DNA from: Deltaproteobacteria bacterium
GTDB taxonomy: Bacteria > UBA10199 > GCA-002796325 > JACPFF01
Direction of reading: 5' to 3'
Length of the DNA stretch: 64,000 nucleotides
Assembly: GCA_016183065.1 (NCBI GenBank)
Contig: JACPFF010000006.1
Span: 62,001-126,000 of the forward strand
Both the position numbers and the translations under genes were made by a program. The first letter of the stretch is position 1, and each line of letters starts with the position of its first letter. This document shows, piece by piece, positions 1-8,616 of this stretch. The notes below the pieces were generated by a model. That model was not told the origin of the DNA. It worked only from the letters and a program-made list of their open reading frames with translations, and searched no databases.

Positions 1-63
1 CGGCTGGAAGGTGAGCTCTTTACGATTGAAGTGCCGGCAACCACCGATATTGTACAGTGGTGA
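1..63 (+). CDS. 3' end of an unidentified gene
   Basis: Reading frame 1 is open from the window edge to a TGA at 61-63 and gives a 20-residue tail ending in DIVQW. The next gene starts 14 bases after this stop, so this is probably the last part of an upstream gene in the same operon as the peptide transporter. The fragment is too short to assign a family, and the start lies outside the window. Confidence 0.5.
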   Translation, partial: RLEGELFTIEVPATTDIVQW

Positions 64-77
64 GGGACAACGGACGT

Positions 78-1679
78 ATGCGAATCGGACGTGTCACGAT
101 GATGCTCACGCTCTGTGCCGTCGGGAGCGCCTGTCAATACCGCGTGGAGCGCGATCCACAGGTCATGGTGCGCTATTTTGGGAGCGATCCCTCGTCGCTC
201 AATCCGATTATTGCCACCGATGCCTATGAAAATGTCGCCAACCAATTCGTCATGGAGACCCTGCTCGAGCGCGACAATGCGACCATGGCGCTCCGTCCGA
301 AATTGGCGCAGGCGTGGGAGAGTGCTCCCGATCATCTCGAATACCGCTTTCACCTCCGTCCCGACGTGCACTGGCATGACGGGGTCCCGCTGACGGCCGC
401 CGATGTTGTCTATTCCTTTGACCGGATCAACGATCCGGAGGTGGGGGCCGGCCACCTCCGCTCCTATTTCTTGAAGGCCGGCATTATTGCCGCCGACGCG
501 ATCAATGCGCAGACGGTCCGCTTTCGTCTCGAGCGGCCCTATTTTTTGGCGCTGGAGACCATCGGCTGGATGCCGATCGTGGCCCGGCACGTCTTCGACG
601 ACGGGACGCCGTTCCGGACGCATCCTGCCGGCCGCGTGCCGATCGGGACCGGGCCGATGCGCTTTCGTGAATGGAAGGCGGGGCGCTATCTCGCCCTGGA
701 GCGGAATCCGCACTATTGGGGCCGGCCCATGGCCTTGCGCGGGATGACGTTCAAGGTTATCCCCGATCAGGGTGTGGCGTTTCAGGCCATGAAAAAGGGG
801 GAAATTGATTACACCGGCATTCGCCCCATTCAGTGGGCGCGCCAGACCGCATCGCCGGGATTTTTGGCCCGGTTTGTCAAAATGAAATATCTGCCGGACT
901 CGGCCGGATATTTTTATATCGGCTGGAATCTGACCCATCCCATTTTGGGGGACCAACAGGTCCGACAGGCCCTGACCATGCTCCTGCCGCGGCAATCCAT
1001 TCTCGCCGCGCTCCTCTTTGACCGCGGCGCGATGACGACCGGGCCCTTTTATCCGCGCGGTCCGCAATACGATCCGGCCATTCCGCCATGGCCCTATGAT
1101 CCTGCCGCCGCGGGCGAGCGCCTTGCCGCGGCCGGATGGAGCGATCACGACGGCGACGGCATTCGCGACAAAGGGGGGCGTCCCTTTGCCATCACGATCG
1201 TCTATCCCGGGCCCTCGCGGTTCTACGATGCGCTGGCCAATATTGTCCGCGAGGATTTTCGGCAGGCCGGCATTGCGGTCACGGCGCAGCTGATGGAATG
1301 GACGGTCTTTTTGAAAACCGTGAACGACAAAAAATACGACGCCTATTTCGGGGGTTGGGCCGGCGGCGGATATGAAATGGATCCGCACCAGATCTGGCAT
1401 TCCTCGCAGATCGAGCAGGGATCGAATTATGTCGGCTTTGTCAATGCCGAGGCCGATGCCCTGATCGACCGCGCCCGTCAGGAGTTTGATCCCGGGCGGC
1501 GCAATGCCATGTATCATCGCCTGCACCAGATCATTCACGAGGTCCAACCATACACCTTTCTCTATGTGTTGGAGGCCCTGGCCGTGCGTCATCACCGTTT
1601 TACCAATGTCATGCTCTACCCGAATGGTCCGGATCTGGCCGAGTGGGGTGTCGGCTCGAGCGGGCCATTGTTGCAGTAA
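78..1679 (+). CDS. Peptide ABC transporter substrate-binding lipoprotein
   Basis: A 533-residue extracytoplasmic solute-binding protein of family 5 (OppA/DppA type), which captures di- or oligopeptides in the periplasm for the permeases encoded next. Visible family marks are the N-terminal FGSDPSSLNPI segment, LRPDVHWHDGVPLTAADVVY near residue 100 and the PFAITIVYPG region. The ATG at 78 gives a short signal peptide with Cys19 as possible lipidation site (GSAC, a weak lipobox). A GTG at 57 is in frame but overlaps the previous stop, so 78 was chosen, with GAGG about 12 bases upstream. Eight bases after its stop codon the permease frame has its first possible start (GTG 1687). Substrate class is inferred from the family and the operon; nickel or sugar ligands occur in relatives. 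Confidence 0.88.
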   Translation: MRIGRVTMMLTLCAVGSACQYRVERDPQVMVRYFGSDPSSLNPIIATDAYENVANQFVMETLLERDNATMALRPKLAQAWESAPDHLEYRFHLRPDVHWHDGVPLTAADVVYSFDRINDPEVGAGHLRSYFLKAGIIAADAINAQTVRFRLERPYFLALETIGWMPIVARHVFDDGTPFRTHPAGRVPIGTGPMRFREWKAGRYLALERNPHYWGRPMALRGMTFKVIPDQGVAFQAMKKGEIDYTGIRPIQWARQTASPGFLARFVKMKYLPDSAGYFYIGWNLTHPILGDQQVRQALTMLLPRQSILAALLFDRGAMTTGPFYPRGPQYDPAIPPWPYDPAAAGERLAAAGWSDHDGDGIRDKGGRPFAITIVYPGPSRFYDALANIVREDFRQAGIAVTAQLMEWTVFLKTVNDKKYDAYFGGWAGGGYEMDPHQIWHSSQIEQGSNYVGFVNAEADALIDRARQEFDPGRRNAMYHRLHQIIHEVQPYTFLYVLEALAVRHHRFTNVMLYPNGPDLAEWGVGSSGPLLQ

Positions 1680-1698
1680 GGAGCGAGTGGACACCCGT

Positions 1699-2697
1699 AT
1701 GATGACCTATCTCATTCGTCGACTCCTCCTCATGGTTCCGACCTTGTTCGGCATCACCGTCATGACGTTTCTTATCGTCCATCTGACCCCGGGAGATCCC
1801 GCTGCTCTGCAGTCCGGGGAAGAAGGGATGAACGCCAATGTCGTGGCCAGCGAGGTGATCGAGCAGACGCGCAAACTGTACGGTCTCGATCAACCGATCC
1901 CGGTCCAATACGCCAAATGGGTGGGGCGACTCGTCCGCCTCGATTTTGGGACGTCGTTTGCCGACGACCGGCCGGTGTTGGACAAGATCTGGGAGGCGAT
2001 TCCGATCACGTTATTGCTGAATGTCCTCTCGATTCTCCTGATCTATCTCGTGGCGCTCCCGACGGGGGTCTTGAGTGCCTTGCGCTCCGGTCGGTGGCAG
2101 GACCAGGCGATTGCGCTCTTCTTGTATCTCCTCTATTCGCTGCCGACCTTTTGGGTCGCGAGCCTCCTCCTCACCTTTTTTTCCGTCGGCGATTATCTCG
2201 ACTGGTTTCCGCTCTTCGGGTATCTCTCCGACGGGGCCGGGCTGTTGCCTTGGTATCGCCGTGTGGCGAATGTCGCCTGGCACCTGGTCCTCCCCGTGAT
2301 CTGTCTGACGTACGGCGGGTTTGCCTTTCTCTCCCGGTTCGGACGGACGGTGATGCTCGAGGTCATTCGCCAGGATTACATCCGGACGGCCCGCGCCAAG
2401 GGGCTGCGGGAATGGGATGTCATTGTCCGCCACGGATTGCGCAATGCCCTCATCCCCTTTGTCACCCTGATGGGGACGATCCTCCCCGCGCTGCTGGGCG
2501 GCAGTATTATTATCGAACAGATCTTCGGCATCCCCGGCATGGGGAAGCTCAGTTTTGATGCCGTGATGGCGCGCGACTATCCGCTCGTCATGGGGATTGC
2601 GACCATTGATGCGGCACTCACCCTCTTCAGTTTGCTGGTGAGTGACCTGTTGTATGTCATGATCGATCCGCGCGTCAGTTTTGGGCGGCGGCTGTAG
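1699..2697 (+). CDS. Peptide ABC transporter permease (DppB/OppB type)
   Basis: A 332-residue inner-membrane permease with an N-terminal MMTYLIRRLLLMVPTLFGI helix and the typical PGDPAALQSG extracytoplasmic segment, followed by five further hydrophobic helices. The EAA loop that docks onto the ATPase is seen as ARAKGLREWDVIVRHGLRNA. ATG 1699 gives the usual family N-terminus; a GTG at 1687 is in frame and lies three bases after an AAGGAG (1678-1683), so a four-residue longer form is possible. It pairs with the DppC-type permease that starts four bases after its stop. Confidence 0.9.
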   Translation: MMTYLIRRLLLMVPTLFGITVMTFLIVHLTPGDPAALQSGEEGMNANVVASEVIEQTRKLYGLDQPIPVQYAKWVGRLVRLDFGTSFADDRPVLDKIWEAIPITLLLNVLSILLIYLVALPTGVLSALRSGRWQDQAIALFLYLLYSLPTFWVASLLLTFFSVGDYLDWFPLFGYLSDGAGLLPWYRRVANVAWHLVLPVICLTYGGFAFLSRFGRTVMLEVIRQDYIRTARAKGLREWDVIVRHGLRNALIPFVTLMGTILPALLGGSIIIEQIFGIPGMGKLSFDAVMARDYPLVMGIATIDAALTLFSLLVSDLLYVMIDPRVSFGRRL

Positions 2698-2700
2698 GCG

Positions 2701-3687
2701 ATGAGGGTCATCATGAAGCGAAAGCGATCTCGCGAGAGTTACTGGCGACTCGTGTGGCGGCAATTCCGGAAAAACCGGTTTGCCATGGCGGGATTCGTGC
2801 TGGTGCTTGCGCTCTGCGCCCTGGCGGTGCTGGCCCCGTGTATTGCCGGCTCGGTGCCACTCGTGGCGCAGTGGAAAGGCCGGTGGATTGTCCCAGTGTG
2901 GCGTGGGCTTCCCGAGGGCTGGAATGTGGCAGAGGCCACGCACGTGGTGATGCCGCCCATTCCCTATTCGCCCACCGAATATGATCTGCAGGCCACCCTG
3001 ATCCCCCCGAGTGCCGCACACTGGTTCGGGACCGACGATCAGGGACGCGATGTGGCCGCCCGACTCGTGCATGGGACCAAAATCTCGCTCACCATCGGCT
3101 TTGTGGCGGTCGGACTGGCGGCCGCGATCGGTATTGTGATCGGGGCCCTGGCCGGCTATTATGGCGGCTGGGTCGACATCATTGTCTCGCGGGCCATTGA
3201 GGTGATGTACTGTTTCCCGACTTTTTTTCTGATCCTCGCCGTGCTCGCCTTCATCCAACCGAGTATCTATAACATCATGATCGTCATTGGCGTGACGGGC
3301 TGGCCCGGCATTGCCCGCCTGATCCGCGGTGAATTTTTCAAGCTGCGCGACCAGGAATTCGTGGCGGCAAGCCGCGTCACCGGTGCCGGCGATCTGCGGG
3401 TCATGTTTCGGCACATGCTCCCCAATGCCATTGCGCCGGTATTGGTGAGCATTACGTTCGGGATCGCGTCGGCCATTCTGGTGGAATCGGGCCTGAGTTT
3501 TCTCGGGTTTGGCGTACCGCCCTATGAACCGAGTTGGGGAGGGATCCTGTCGCAATCGCGCGATTTTATCGACATCGCGTGGTGGCTCACGGTGGTCCCG
3601 GGATGCGCCATTTTTGTGACCATCACCGCGTACAATCTGGTGGGCGAGGGATTGCGCGATGCCATCGATCCACGGATGCGGGAGTGA
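2701..3687 (+). CDS. Peptide ABC transporter permease (DppC/OppC type)
   Basis: A 328-residue permease, the partner of the DppB-type protein. The N-terminus has the OppC_N pattern SYWRLVWRQFRKNRFAMAGF and first helix. The insert before WFGTDDQGRDVAARLVHGTK is longer than in short DppC proteins, with a QWKGRWIVPVWRGLPEGW stretch seen in deltaproteobacterial-type relatives. The EAA loop reads ASRVTGAGDLRVMFRHMLPN, and LSFLGFGVPPYEPSWG is diagnostic for the family. A second ATG lies at 2713. The gene is four bases from the upstream gene and four bases from the ATPase gene, so the set is one transcription unit. Confidence 0.9.
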   Translation: MRVIMKRKRSRESYWRLVWRQFRKNRFAMAGFVLVLALCALAVLAPCIAGSVPLVAQWKGRWIVPVWRGLPEGWNVAEATHVVMPPIPYSPTEYDLQATLIPPSAAHWFGTDDQGRDVAARLVHGTKISLTIGFVAVGLAAAIGIVIGALAGYYGGWVDIIVSRAIEVMYCFPTFFLILAVLAFIQPSIYNIMIVIGVTGWPGIARLIRGEFFKLRDQEFVAASRVTGAGDLRVMFRHMLPNAIAPVLVSITFGIASAILVESGLSFLGFGVPPYEPSWGGILSQSRDFIDIAWWLTVVPGCAIFVTITAYNLVGEGLRDAIDPRMRE

Positions 3688-3691
3688 CCGG

Positions 3692-4678
3692 ATGACATTG
3701 CTCGATGTGCGCGGATTGCGGACCCATTTTTTCACCGACGATGGCATCGTGAAGGCGGTCGATGATCTCTCGTTTTCGATCGCCGCGGGCGAGACTCTGG
3801 CCCTCGTCGGCGAAAGCGGATGCGGCAAGAGCATGACCGCACTGTCGCTCCTCCGGTTGGTTCCCGAACCGCCGGGTCGTATCGTTGATGGCGAGATCTG
3901 GTTCGAGGGACGCACGGGTCGTCACGACCTCTGTCGCCTGGCCCCGCCGGCACTGCGTGCCATCCGTGGGCGGGAGATCGCGATGATCTTTCAGGAGCCG
4001 ATGACGGCGCTCAATCCGGTCATGCGGATCGGGGAGCAGATTGCGGAGGCATTGACCATCCATCTGCCATTGGCACGCGAGGTGGTGCAGGCGCAAGTGG
4101 TTGAGGGATTGGCGCGCGTGGGGATTCCGGAACCCGCCCGACGGATGGCCGATTATCCGCATCAATTAAGTGGAGGGATGCGCCAGCGCGCCATGATTGC
4201 CATGGCCCTGGCCTGTCGTCCGCGCCTCCTGATTGCCGATGAGCCGACGACCGCCCTCGATGTCACCATTCAGGCGCAGATCCTCCATCTCCTGCGCCAG
4301 CTCCAGCGCGAGCTGCAGATGGCCATGCTCCTGATCACGCACGATCTCGGCGTGGTGGCAGCCGTCGCCGATCGCGTCGCCGTGATGTATGCCGGGATGA
4401 TTGTCGAAGTGGCGCCCGTGGAGACTCTCTTCTCCCGGCCGCGCCATCCCTATACCGTCGGGCTGTTACAAGCCATTCCTACCCTGCAACGCGGTCATGC
4501 GCGTGCTCGACTGGCGACGATTCCGGGCCGCGTCCCCCATCTCGCCCGGCTCCCGGTGGGGTGCCCCTTTCAGGAGCGGTGCCCGCGGGTGACCGCGGCC
4601 TGTCGTGAAGCGCTGCCGGAGCTGGCGTCGTGTGGTTCCGCCACCGCCGTCCGCTGCATCCACCCGCATGGGGAATGA
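3692..4678 (+). CDS. Peptide ABC transporter ATPase (DppD/OppD type)
   Basis: A 328-residue cytoplasmic ATPase that powers peptide import. It carries Walker A GESGCGKS (residues about 41-48), the Q-loop around [12 protein letters not shown], the signature [15 protein letters not shown], Walker [13 protein letters not shown] and the switch histidine in LLITHDLG. The C-terminal oligopeptide-ABC extension has the cysteine cluster [14 protein letters not shown] and a final Cys, which in relatives is linked to an iron-sulfur cluster. The ATG at 3692 follows the dppC stop by four bases. DppD/OppD proteins normally work with a DppF/OppF ATPase; here that gene is on the opposite strand at 5261-6277. 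Confidence 0.92.
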   Translation: MTLLDVRGLRTHFFTDDGIVKAVDDLSFSIAAGETLALVGESGCGKSMTALSLLRLVPEPPGRIVDGEIWFEGRTGRHDLCRLAPPALRAIRGREIAMIFQEPMTALNPVMRIGEQIAEALTIHLPLAREVVQAQVVEGLARVGIPEPARRMADYPHQLSGGMRQRAMIAMALACRPRLLIADEPTTALDVTIQAQILHLLRQLQRELQMAMLLITHDLGVVAAVADRVAVMYAGMIVEVAPVETLFSRPRHPYTVGLLQAIPTLQRGHARARLATIPGRVPHLARLPVGCPFQERCPRVTAACREALPELASCGSATAVRCIHPHGE

Positions 4679-4694
4679 CAGACCCTCACAATGA

Positions 4695-5234
4695 TTATTC
4701 AGTCGATTCGCGGGCGTAGATGCGAATGATGGCGTTTAGGTTCGCACTGAAAAAATGGACCTCACGGAAATCGTCCAGCACGATATTGTTGGGAAAGAGG
4801 AGGTCGATGGCGTGCGTCTCTCCGAGTCCGATGTAGAGCGGATATTCGATCAATTGTTTGAGACGGGGGGGCAATGTGGTCCAGACATCCGGATCTTTAT
4901 GTCGCAGATTCAAGAGGGCACTCCGTTTGCTACCACGCCGATCGACAAGTCCCCAGCGATCTTCCAGGGGATTCAGCTGCACGACACGAATGGAACTGTT
5001 CGTGATCCCCACGGTCAGAATGTGGTAGCCGGGAATGATATGGTTTGTGGCGGGATCATAACTGACGTCAAAGGCCAATCCGAGTGCCGGGGACTGTGTC
5101 CCTGCCGGGACGACGATTTCCTGCGGTTTTTTCGCGGCGCTCTTGCTTCGCTCACCCGTCGTCGCACACCCGGCGAGGCTGACGATGGAGAGGAAGAGGA
5201 TGCCATGGAGCCGGGTCCGTTTCATCGGTGGCAT
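4695..5234 (-). CDS. Putative lipoprotein of unknown function
   Basis: A protein of about 179 residues with a basic N-terminus (KRTRLHG), a hydrophobic stretch and the clear lipobox SLAGC, so it should be a lipid-anchored envelope protein. I do not recognise the mature domain; it begins with a lysine-rich linker and continues with a probable beta-rich region. ATG 5234 was chosen; ATG 5225 gives an equally good signal peptide, and a TTG at 5264 is less likely. It lies 26 bases after the peptide ATPase gene on the same strand and ends convergently 16 bases from dppD, so it is probably co-transcribed with the ATPase and might be an accessory of the importer, which is inference from position only. 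Confidence 0.7.
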   Translation of the reverse strand: MPPMKRTRLHGILFLSIVSLAGCATTGERSKSAAKKPQEIVVPAGTQSPALGLAFDVSYDPATNHIIPGYHILTVGITNSSIRVVQLNPLEDRWGLVDRRGSKRSALLNLRHKDPDVWTTLPPRLKQLIEYPLYIGLGETHAIDLLFPNNIVLDDFREVHFFSANLNAIIRIYARESTE

Positions 5235-5260
5235 GCTTCTCGTCGCTTGTCTCCCTCTTG

Positions 5261-6277
5261 TCAAGACCGAGCATGGGGCAAGGAAGGAGAGCGTTCATCG
5301 TGAGCTGTGTGCGAATCGACGGGAAAGTGGCAGGCGGCATGCCGGTCACCCGCATGCGCCGTCATCGCCGGCATGGTCTCTGCACAGAGCGGGAGTTGGC
5401 GCCGCGGGCACCGCGGGTGAAAGGGGCATCCCCGCGGCGGAGCAATGGGGGAAGGGACATCACCCCCAATGGGGGAAATGGCGCGGGCCTGTGCCGGATT
5501 CGGCTCCGGGACCGAGGCCAGGAGCGCATGCGTATAGGGATGGCAGGCCCGCAATAGTTCCGCGGCCGGAAGCGTCTCGACAATGCGCCCCAAATACATC
5601 ACCGCAATGCGATGACTGATCTGCGCCACCACTTTGATGTCGTGGGCAATCAACAGATAGGCGAGCCCCAGCTGTTCCTGGAGATCGAGCAGCAGATTGA
5701 GGATTTCGCCCTGGACCGAGACGTCGAGCGCCGAGACCGGCTCGTCCGCAATCACCAGTTTTGGCCGCAACGCGATCGCACGGGCAATACCGATGCGTTG
5801 CCGCTCTCCACCGCTGAATTCATGCGGATACCGGTGCATGGCCTCTGCAGCGAGGCCGACGAGGTCCAGCAGTGCGGCCACGCGTCCAGGCCGATCCCGC
5901 CGTGTTCCCACCCGATGGATACGAAAGGGCTCCGCAAGGATCGCGCCGACGGTCATGCGCGGATTGAGACTGGCAAAGGGGTCCTGAAAGATCATCTGGA
6001 GGTCGCGACGGAGGGACTGCAAGGACCGCTGCGAGTCATGGGTGATGATCCGCCCGTCAAACATGATGGTGCCGGCATCGGGGGTCAGGAGTCGCACGAT
6101 GAGTCTGGCCAGTGTCGACTTCCCGCACCCGCTCTCCCCGACAAGGCCCAACGTCTCGCCCGGCGCAATGGTCAGAGAGACGCCACTGACCGCATGGACC
6201 TTCCCGGTCGTTTTCTGAAAAATCCCTGAATGGATGGGAAAATGTTTGACCAGATTGCGCACCACCAATTGGGACAT
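5261..6277 (-). CDS. Peptide ABC transporter ATPase (DppF/OppF type)
   Basis: A 338-residue ATPase, second nucleotide-binding subunit of the peptide importer. It has Walker [10 protein letters not shown]-loop MIFQDPFASLNPRM, signature FSGGERQRIGIARAI, Walker B LVIADEPVSALD and the H-loop LLIAHD. The C-terminal cysteine cluster CPFHPRCP is typical of oligopeptide ATPases. The start at 6277 gives the usual family N-terminus SQLVVRNLVKHFPI; the frame is open further upstream, but that stretch is AT-rich and lacks family similarity. The gene is on the strand opposite dppABCD, which is unusual because DppD and DppF are normally adjacent and co-directional. Confidence 0.9.
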   Translation of the reverse strand: MSQLVVRNLVKHFPIHSGIFQKTTGKVHAVSGVSLTIAPGETLGLVGESGCGKSTLARLIVRLLTPDAGTIMFDGRIITHDSQRSLQSLRRDLQMIFQDPFASLNPRMTVGAILAEPFRIHRVGTRRDRPGRVAALLDLVGLAAEAMHRYPHEFSGGERQRIGIARAIALRPKLVIADEPVSALDVSVQGEILNLLLDLQEQLGLAYLLIAHDIKVVAQISHRIAVMYLGRIVETLPAAELLRACHPYTHALLASVPEPNPAQARAISPIGGDVPSPIAPPRGCPFHPRCPRRQLPLCAETMPAMTAHAGDRHAACHFPVDSHTAHDERSPSLPHARS

Positions 6278-6584
6278 GGAATCGCTATACACGAGCGAAT
6301 GGTCAGGTGCAATCGGGATGGGGAACGTCTGCAGGGCATTCCCATCATGAGATAGACTGCGCGGCATGTCAAAAAAAACAACGATATCTTTCAATTGGTT
6401 GCAATTCGTTCTCAATATGAGAGTCTCCATCTATTTTATTAGGTAAAAAAGTAGTTCAATATCTTTCAAAATAAATTGCCAACTATTTGTTATTACACAT
6501 ATTAATATTATTATATAAACAGGGTGTAATTAAACTCTCACTGGCATGCTCCTTGCTCTGCAGTCTGTTCATAAGGAGGATGCC
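6278..6584. promoter_or_regulatory. AT-rich divergent intergenic region
   Basis: This 307-base gap separates the ATPase gene (-) from the first M30-like gene (+). From about 6370 to 6540 it is far more AT-rich than its surroundings. On + a possible sigma-70 promoter is TTGTTA at 6487-6492 with TATATA at 6512-6517 (19-base spacer); TTGCCA at 6476-6481 is an alternative -35. No start site can be fixed by eye. The + gene has an excellent ribosome site, AAGGAGGA at 6573-6580. Confidence 0.4.
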
Positions 6585-8219
6585 ATGCAGAGAGTCGGAG
6601 AGTGGGGCATGATCGGCACGGCCGTGATACTGGTCGGTTGTGGGAGTGAAGGTGGGGGGATACCGTGGGAAGGCTTGAACGCTGGTGCAGGCCAGGCCGC
6701 GTCCGTGACGAATCAGGTCTCCAGTCCTGGGAAGATGGGAGTGGGGGATATCTATCAGCTCCTCGTGGAAAAGGACCACCATGGCGTCATCGATTTTGGT
6801 GAGGTCGATCCGGATGCGGAATTTCTCCTCTCCGTGTTAAATCTGCATGCGACGGGGGCCAGCGGGACCGTACAGCTGGCGGGAAACTTGGCCGCGCCTT
6901 CGACCGGGAAGACGGTCACGCCCGTGTTGGAAGAGGGCGCGGTGTCCGATCCCGCCGACCTCTTTCACGGGGAGCTGCGCGAGATCGAGGCGCAGATGGC
7001 CGAACAACCGTTCGAGATGCTCCCCAACGTTGGGAAGGGGGCGAGCCAGGCCCCGGTACCGCAACACGGCGCGGTAGAGACCTTTCGGGTCATTGCCGGC
7101 CTCAGTGCGACCGGAGACTTTGTGGAGCGGGACGGCGTCCTCAGCTGCATCACAGATCGTCTCCTCTGGTATCGCGATCAGGAGATCCTGACCACGTCAC
7201 CGACGGCCATGTCGGAGGCGGAACTCGACCACCTCTGTCGCGGCTTTGACGCCTCGATCGCCGAGCTGGTCGATCTCGTCGGTGTATCGTCAGATGTCAA
7301 TGGAGATGGACGGGTTACGGTCTTCGAGACCCCGCAGGTGAATCGGCTCGGTGCCACGGGGGGTGGCATGGTCACCGGTTTTTTTCTCGCGAGCGATCTC
7401 TATCCCCGCGGCCCGGGTAATCCCTCAAGCAATGCCCGGGAAATCATCTATACGCTGACGCCCGATCCGTCCGGCATCTACGGGCTCCGGATCAGCCGGG
7501 AGTTGGCCCTCCACAATTTGCTCCCTGCCGTGCTCCCGCATGAATTGTTTCATGCCATTCTCTTTCATCAACATGTCTTGCTCCGTGGCGGGGCCTCGGA
7601 AGAAGACTGGCTCAATGAGGGACTGGCGCACTTGACGGAGGATCTGGTCCGTGTCGGGATCGAAAATCCGTCCCGCTACGATCTCTATCTGCGGCGGACG
7701 TCGGTCCATCCCATTGTGACCTCGCATTCGCCGGGATTGGCCGAGCGTGGCGGTATTTTCCTCTTTCTCCGCTATCTCTTTGAACAACATCCCGAGCGCG
7801 CGGAATTTTTGCGGACATTGGTGCAGACCGATCTGACAGGGGTCGAGAATCTGGAACAAGCCTATGGGTCATTGGACGAGGGTTTCGACCAGTTCGCGGA
7901 ATTTTTTCTCCGATGGAGTGCCACGCTCGGCCTGAATGATCAGGGACTGACGCTCGATCCCTCGTTCCGGTATCAGGAGCGCGTGTGGGACCAGCTGGCG
8001 GGCGAATTCAGTGGCGTCTGCACGATCTGCAATGCCGCGGATGGACGGAATACGCTCTTGGGCGGCGTCGCACCGATGCCGTTTGGTGCGGAGACGGCAC
8101 TTTCATTGCGTCCGGCCACGCAGGCCTACTACCGGGTCTCTGCGGCACATCGGCAGATCACCCTCGCCACGAAAGATCCCAGCGGACACTATGGGGCGGT
8201 GTTGATGCGGACCCGATGA
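6585..8219 (+). CDS. M30-like zinc metalloprotease lipoprotein (copy 1)
   Basis: A 544-residue exported lipoprotein: the signal peptide ends in the lipobox ILVGC (Cys19). The C-terminal half holds a zinc-protease site HELFH (residues 319-323) followed by WLNEGLAHL with Glu345 as probable third ligand, in the arrangement of peptidase family M30 (hyicolysin type). Upstream DVNGDGRVTVFETPQVN and REIIYTLTP also match that family. The N-terminal 150 residues are not recognised. ATG 6585 sits behind AAGGAGGA at 6573-6580. A paralogue with the same spacing of zinc ligands follows at 8617, so the pair arose by tandem duplication. Target proteins are unknown; an outer-membrane-anchored protease acting on surface or environmental proteins is inference. 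Confidence 0.8.
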   Translation: MQRVGEWGMIGTAVILVGCGSEGGGIPWEGLNAGAGQAASVTNQVSSPGKMGVGDIYQLLVEKDHHGVIDFGEVDPDAEFLLSVLNLHATGASGTVQLAGNLAAPSTGKTVTPVLEEGAVSDPADLFHGELREIEAQMAEQPFEMLPNVGKGASQAPVPQHGAVETFRVIAGLSATGDFVERDGVLSCITDRLLWYRDQEILTTSPTAMSEAELDHLCRGFDASIAELVDLVGVSSDVNGDGRVTVFETPQVNRLGATGGGMVTGFFLASDLYPRGPGNPSSNAREIIYTLTPDPSGIYGLRISRELALHNLLPAVLPHELFHAILFHQHVLLRGGASEEDWLNEGLAHLTEDLVRVGIENPSRYDLYLRRTSVHPIVTSHSPGLAERGGIFLFLRYLFEQHPERAEFLRTLVQTDLTGVENLEQAYGSLDEGFDQFAEFFLRWSATLGLNDQGLTLDPSFRYQERVWDQLAGEFSGVCTICNAADGRNTLLGGVAPMPFGAETALSLRPATQAYYRVSAAHRQITLATKDPSGHYGAVLMRTR

Positions 8220-8237
8220 AGGCGCATGTCCCGGTGC

Positions 8238-8394
8238 ACTATTGGGGAGCTCGCGTTCCCCAGCGCGCCCCGCGCGCGAGAGGGGGGGCTCCATCACACT
8301 CCGCAAAGTCTTCGACTTTGCTTCGCGGCCCAGCACAGCTGGGCCTTGACCCGGCTTTGCCCGTTGGGGGGGCGACGTGAGCCCCTCCAATAGT
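8238..8394 (+). repeat. Dispersed palindromic repeat, copy A
   Basis: A 157-base GC-rich element with short terminal inverted repeats, ACTATTGGGGAG on the left and CTCCAATAGT on the right. The right part (GGGGGGGCGACGTGAG to the end) is shared with the copies at 14471-14563 (opposite orientation) and 59015-59098. This copy is longest and contains extra internal hairpins (GCAAAGTC/GACTTTGC and GGCCCAG/CTGGGCC). It encodes no protein. It could be a miniature inverted-repeat element or a REP-like element. Confidence 0.75.
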
Positions 8395-8440
8395 AACTAT
8401 CCGGAACCGATGGGCTTCTCGCTCCGTAGTCCCATGCGTT

Positions 8441-8470
8441 CTCACCCATTTTCCCTAAATATAGGGTGAG
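8441..8470 (+). terminator. Possible hairpin terminator
   Basis: CTCACCC at 8441-8447 pairs perfectly with GGGTGAG at 8464-8470 around a 16-base loop that can form an inner CCCT/AGGG stem. A CCCTTTTTA stretch starts nine bases later, so termination of the upstream M30-like transcript is possible, but the distance to the T run is larger than in a classic intrinsic terminator. A protein-binding operator is an alternative. Confidence 0.35.
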
Positions 8471-8616
8471 AATAAACCCTTTTTATCCGACGAATTCATT
8501 ATGATTATAAAATCAGAAACTCATAACAAATTGAAATGTATCACTTTTTTTGTCACAAATCGTTATCCGTCTAGTGGCATGAGCGTTGCAGTGTCCTTTA
8601 TGCGACGAGGTGTCGC

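Larger units (their letters stand above)
8220..8616. other. Intergenic region with repeat, hairpin and AT-rich tract
   Basis: The 397 bases between the two M30-like genes hold three things: the dispersed palindromic repeat at 8238-8394, a hairpin at 8441-8470, and an AT-rich tract at 8471-8570 that probably carries the promoter of the second gene (for example TATGAT at 8499-8504 or TTGAAA at 8530-8535; no confident -10/-35 pair). A run of seven T at 8544-8550 lies in the tract. No convincing gene is present here. Confidence 0.5.

Noticed and set aside
2011-3915. Long antisense open frame (634 codons) opposite the peptide permease genes
   Set aside because: It is charged and His/Arg/Asp-rich in the manner of high-GC shadow frames, shows no domain, and lies fully opposite two clear permease genes.
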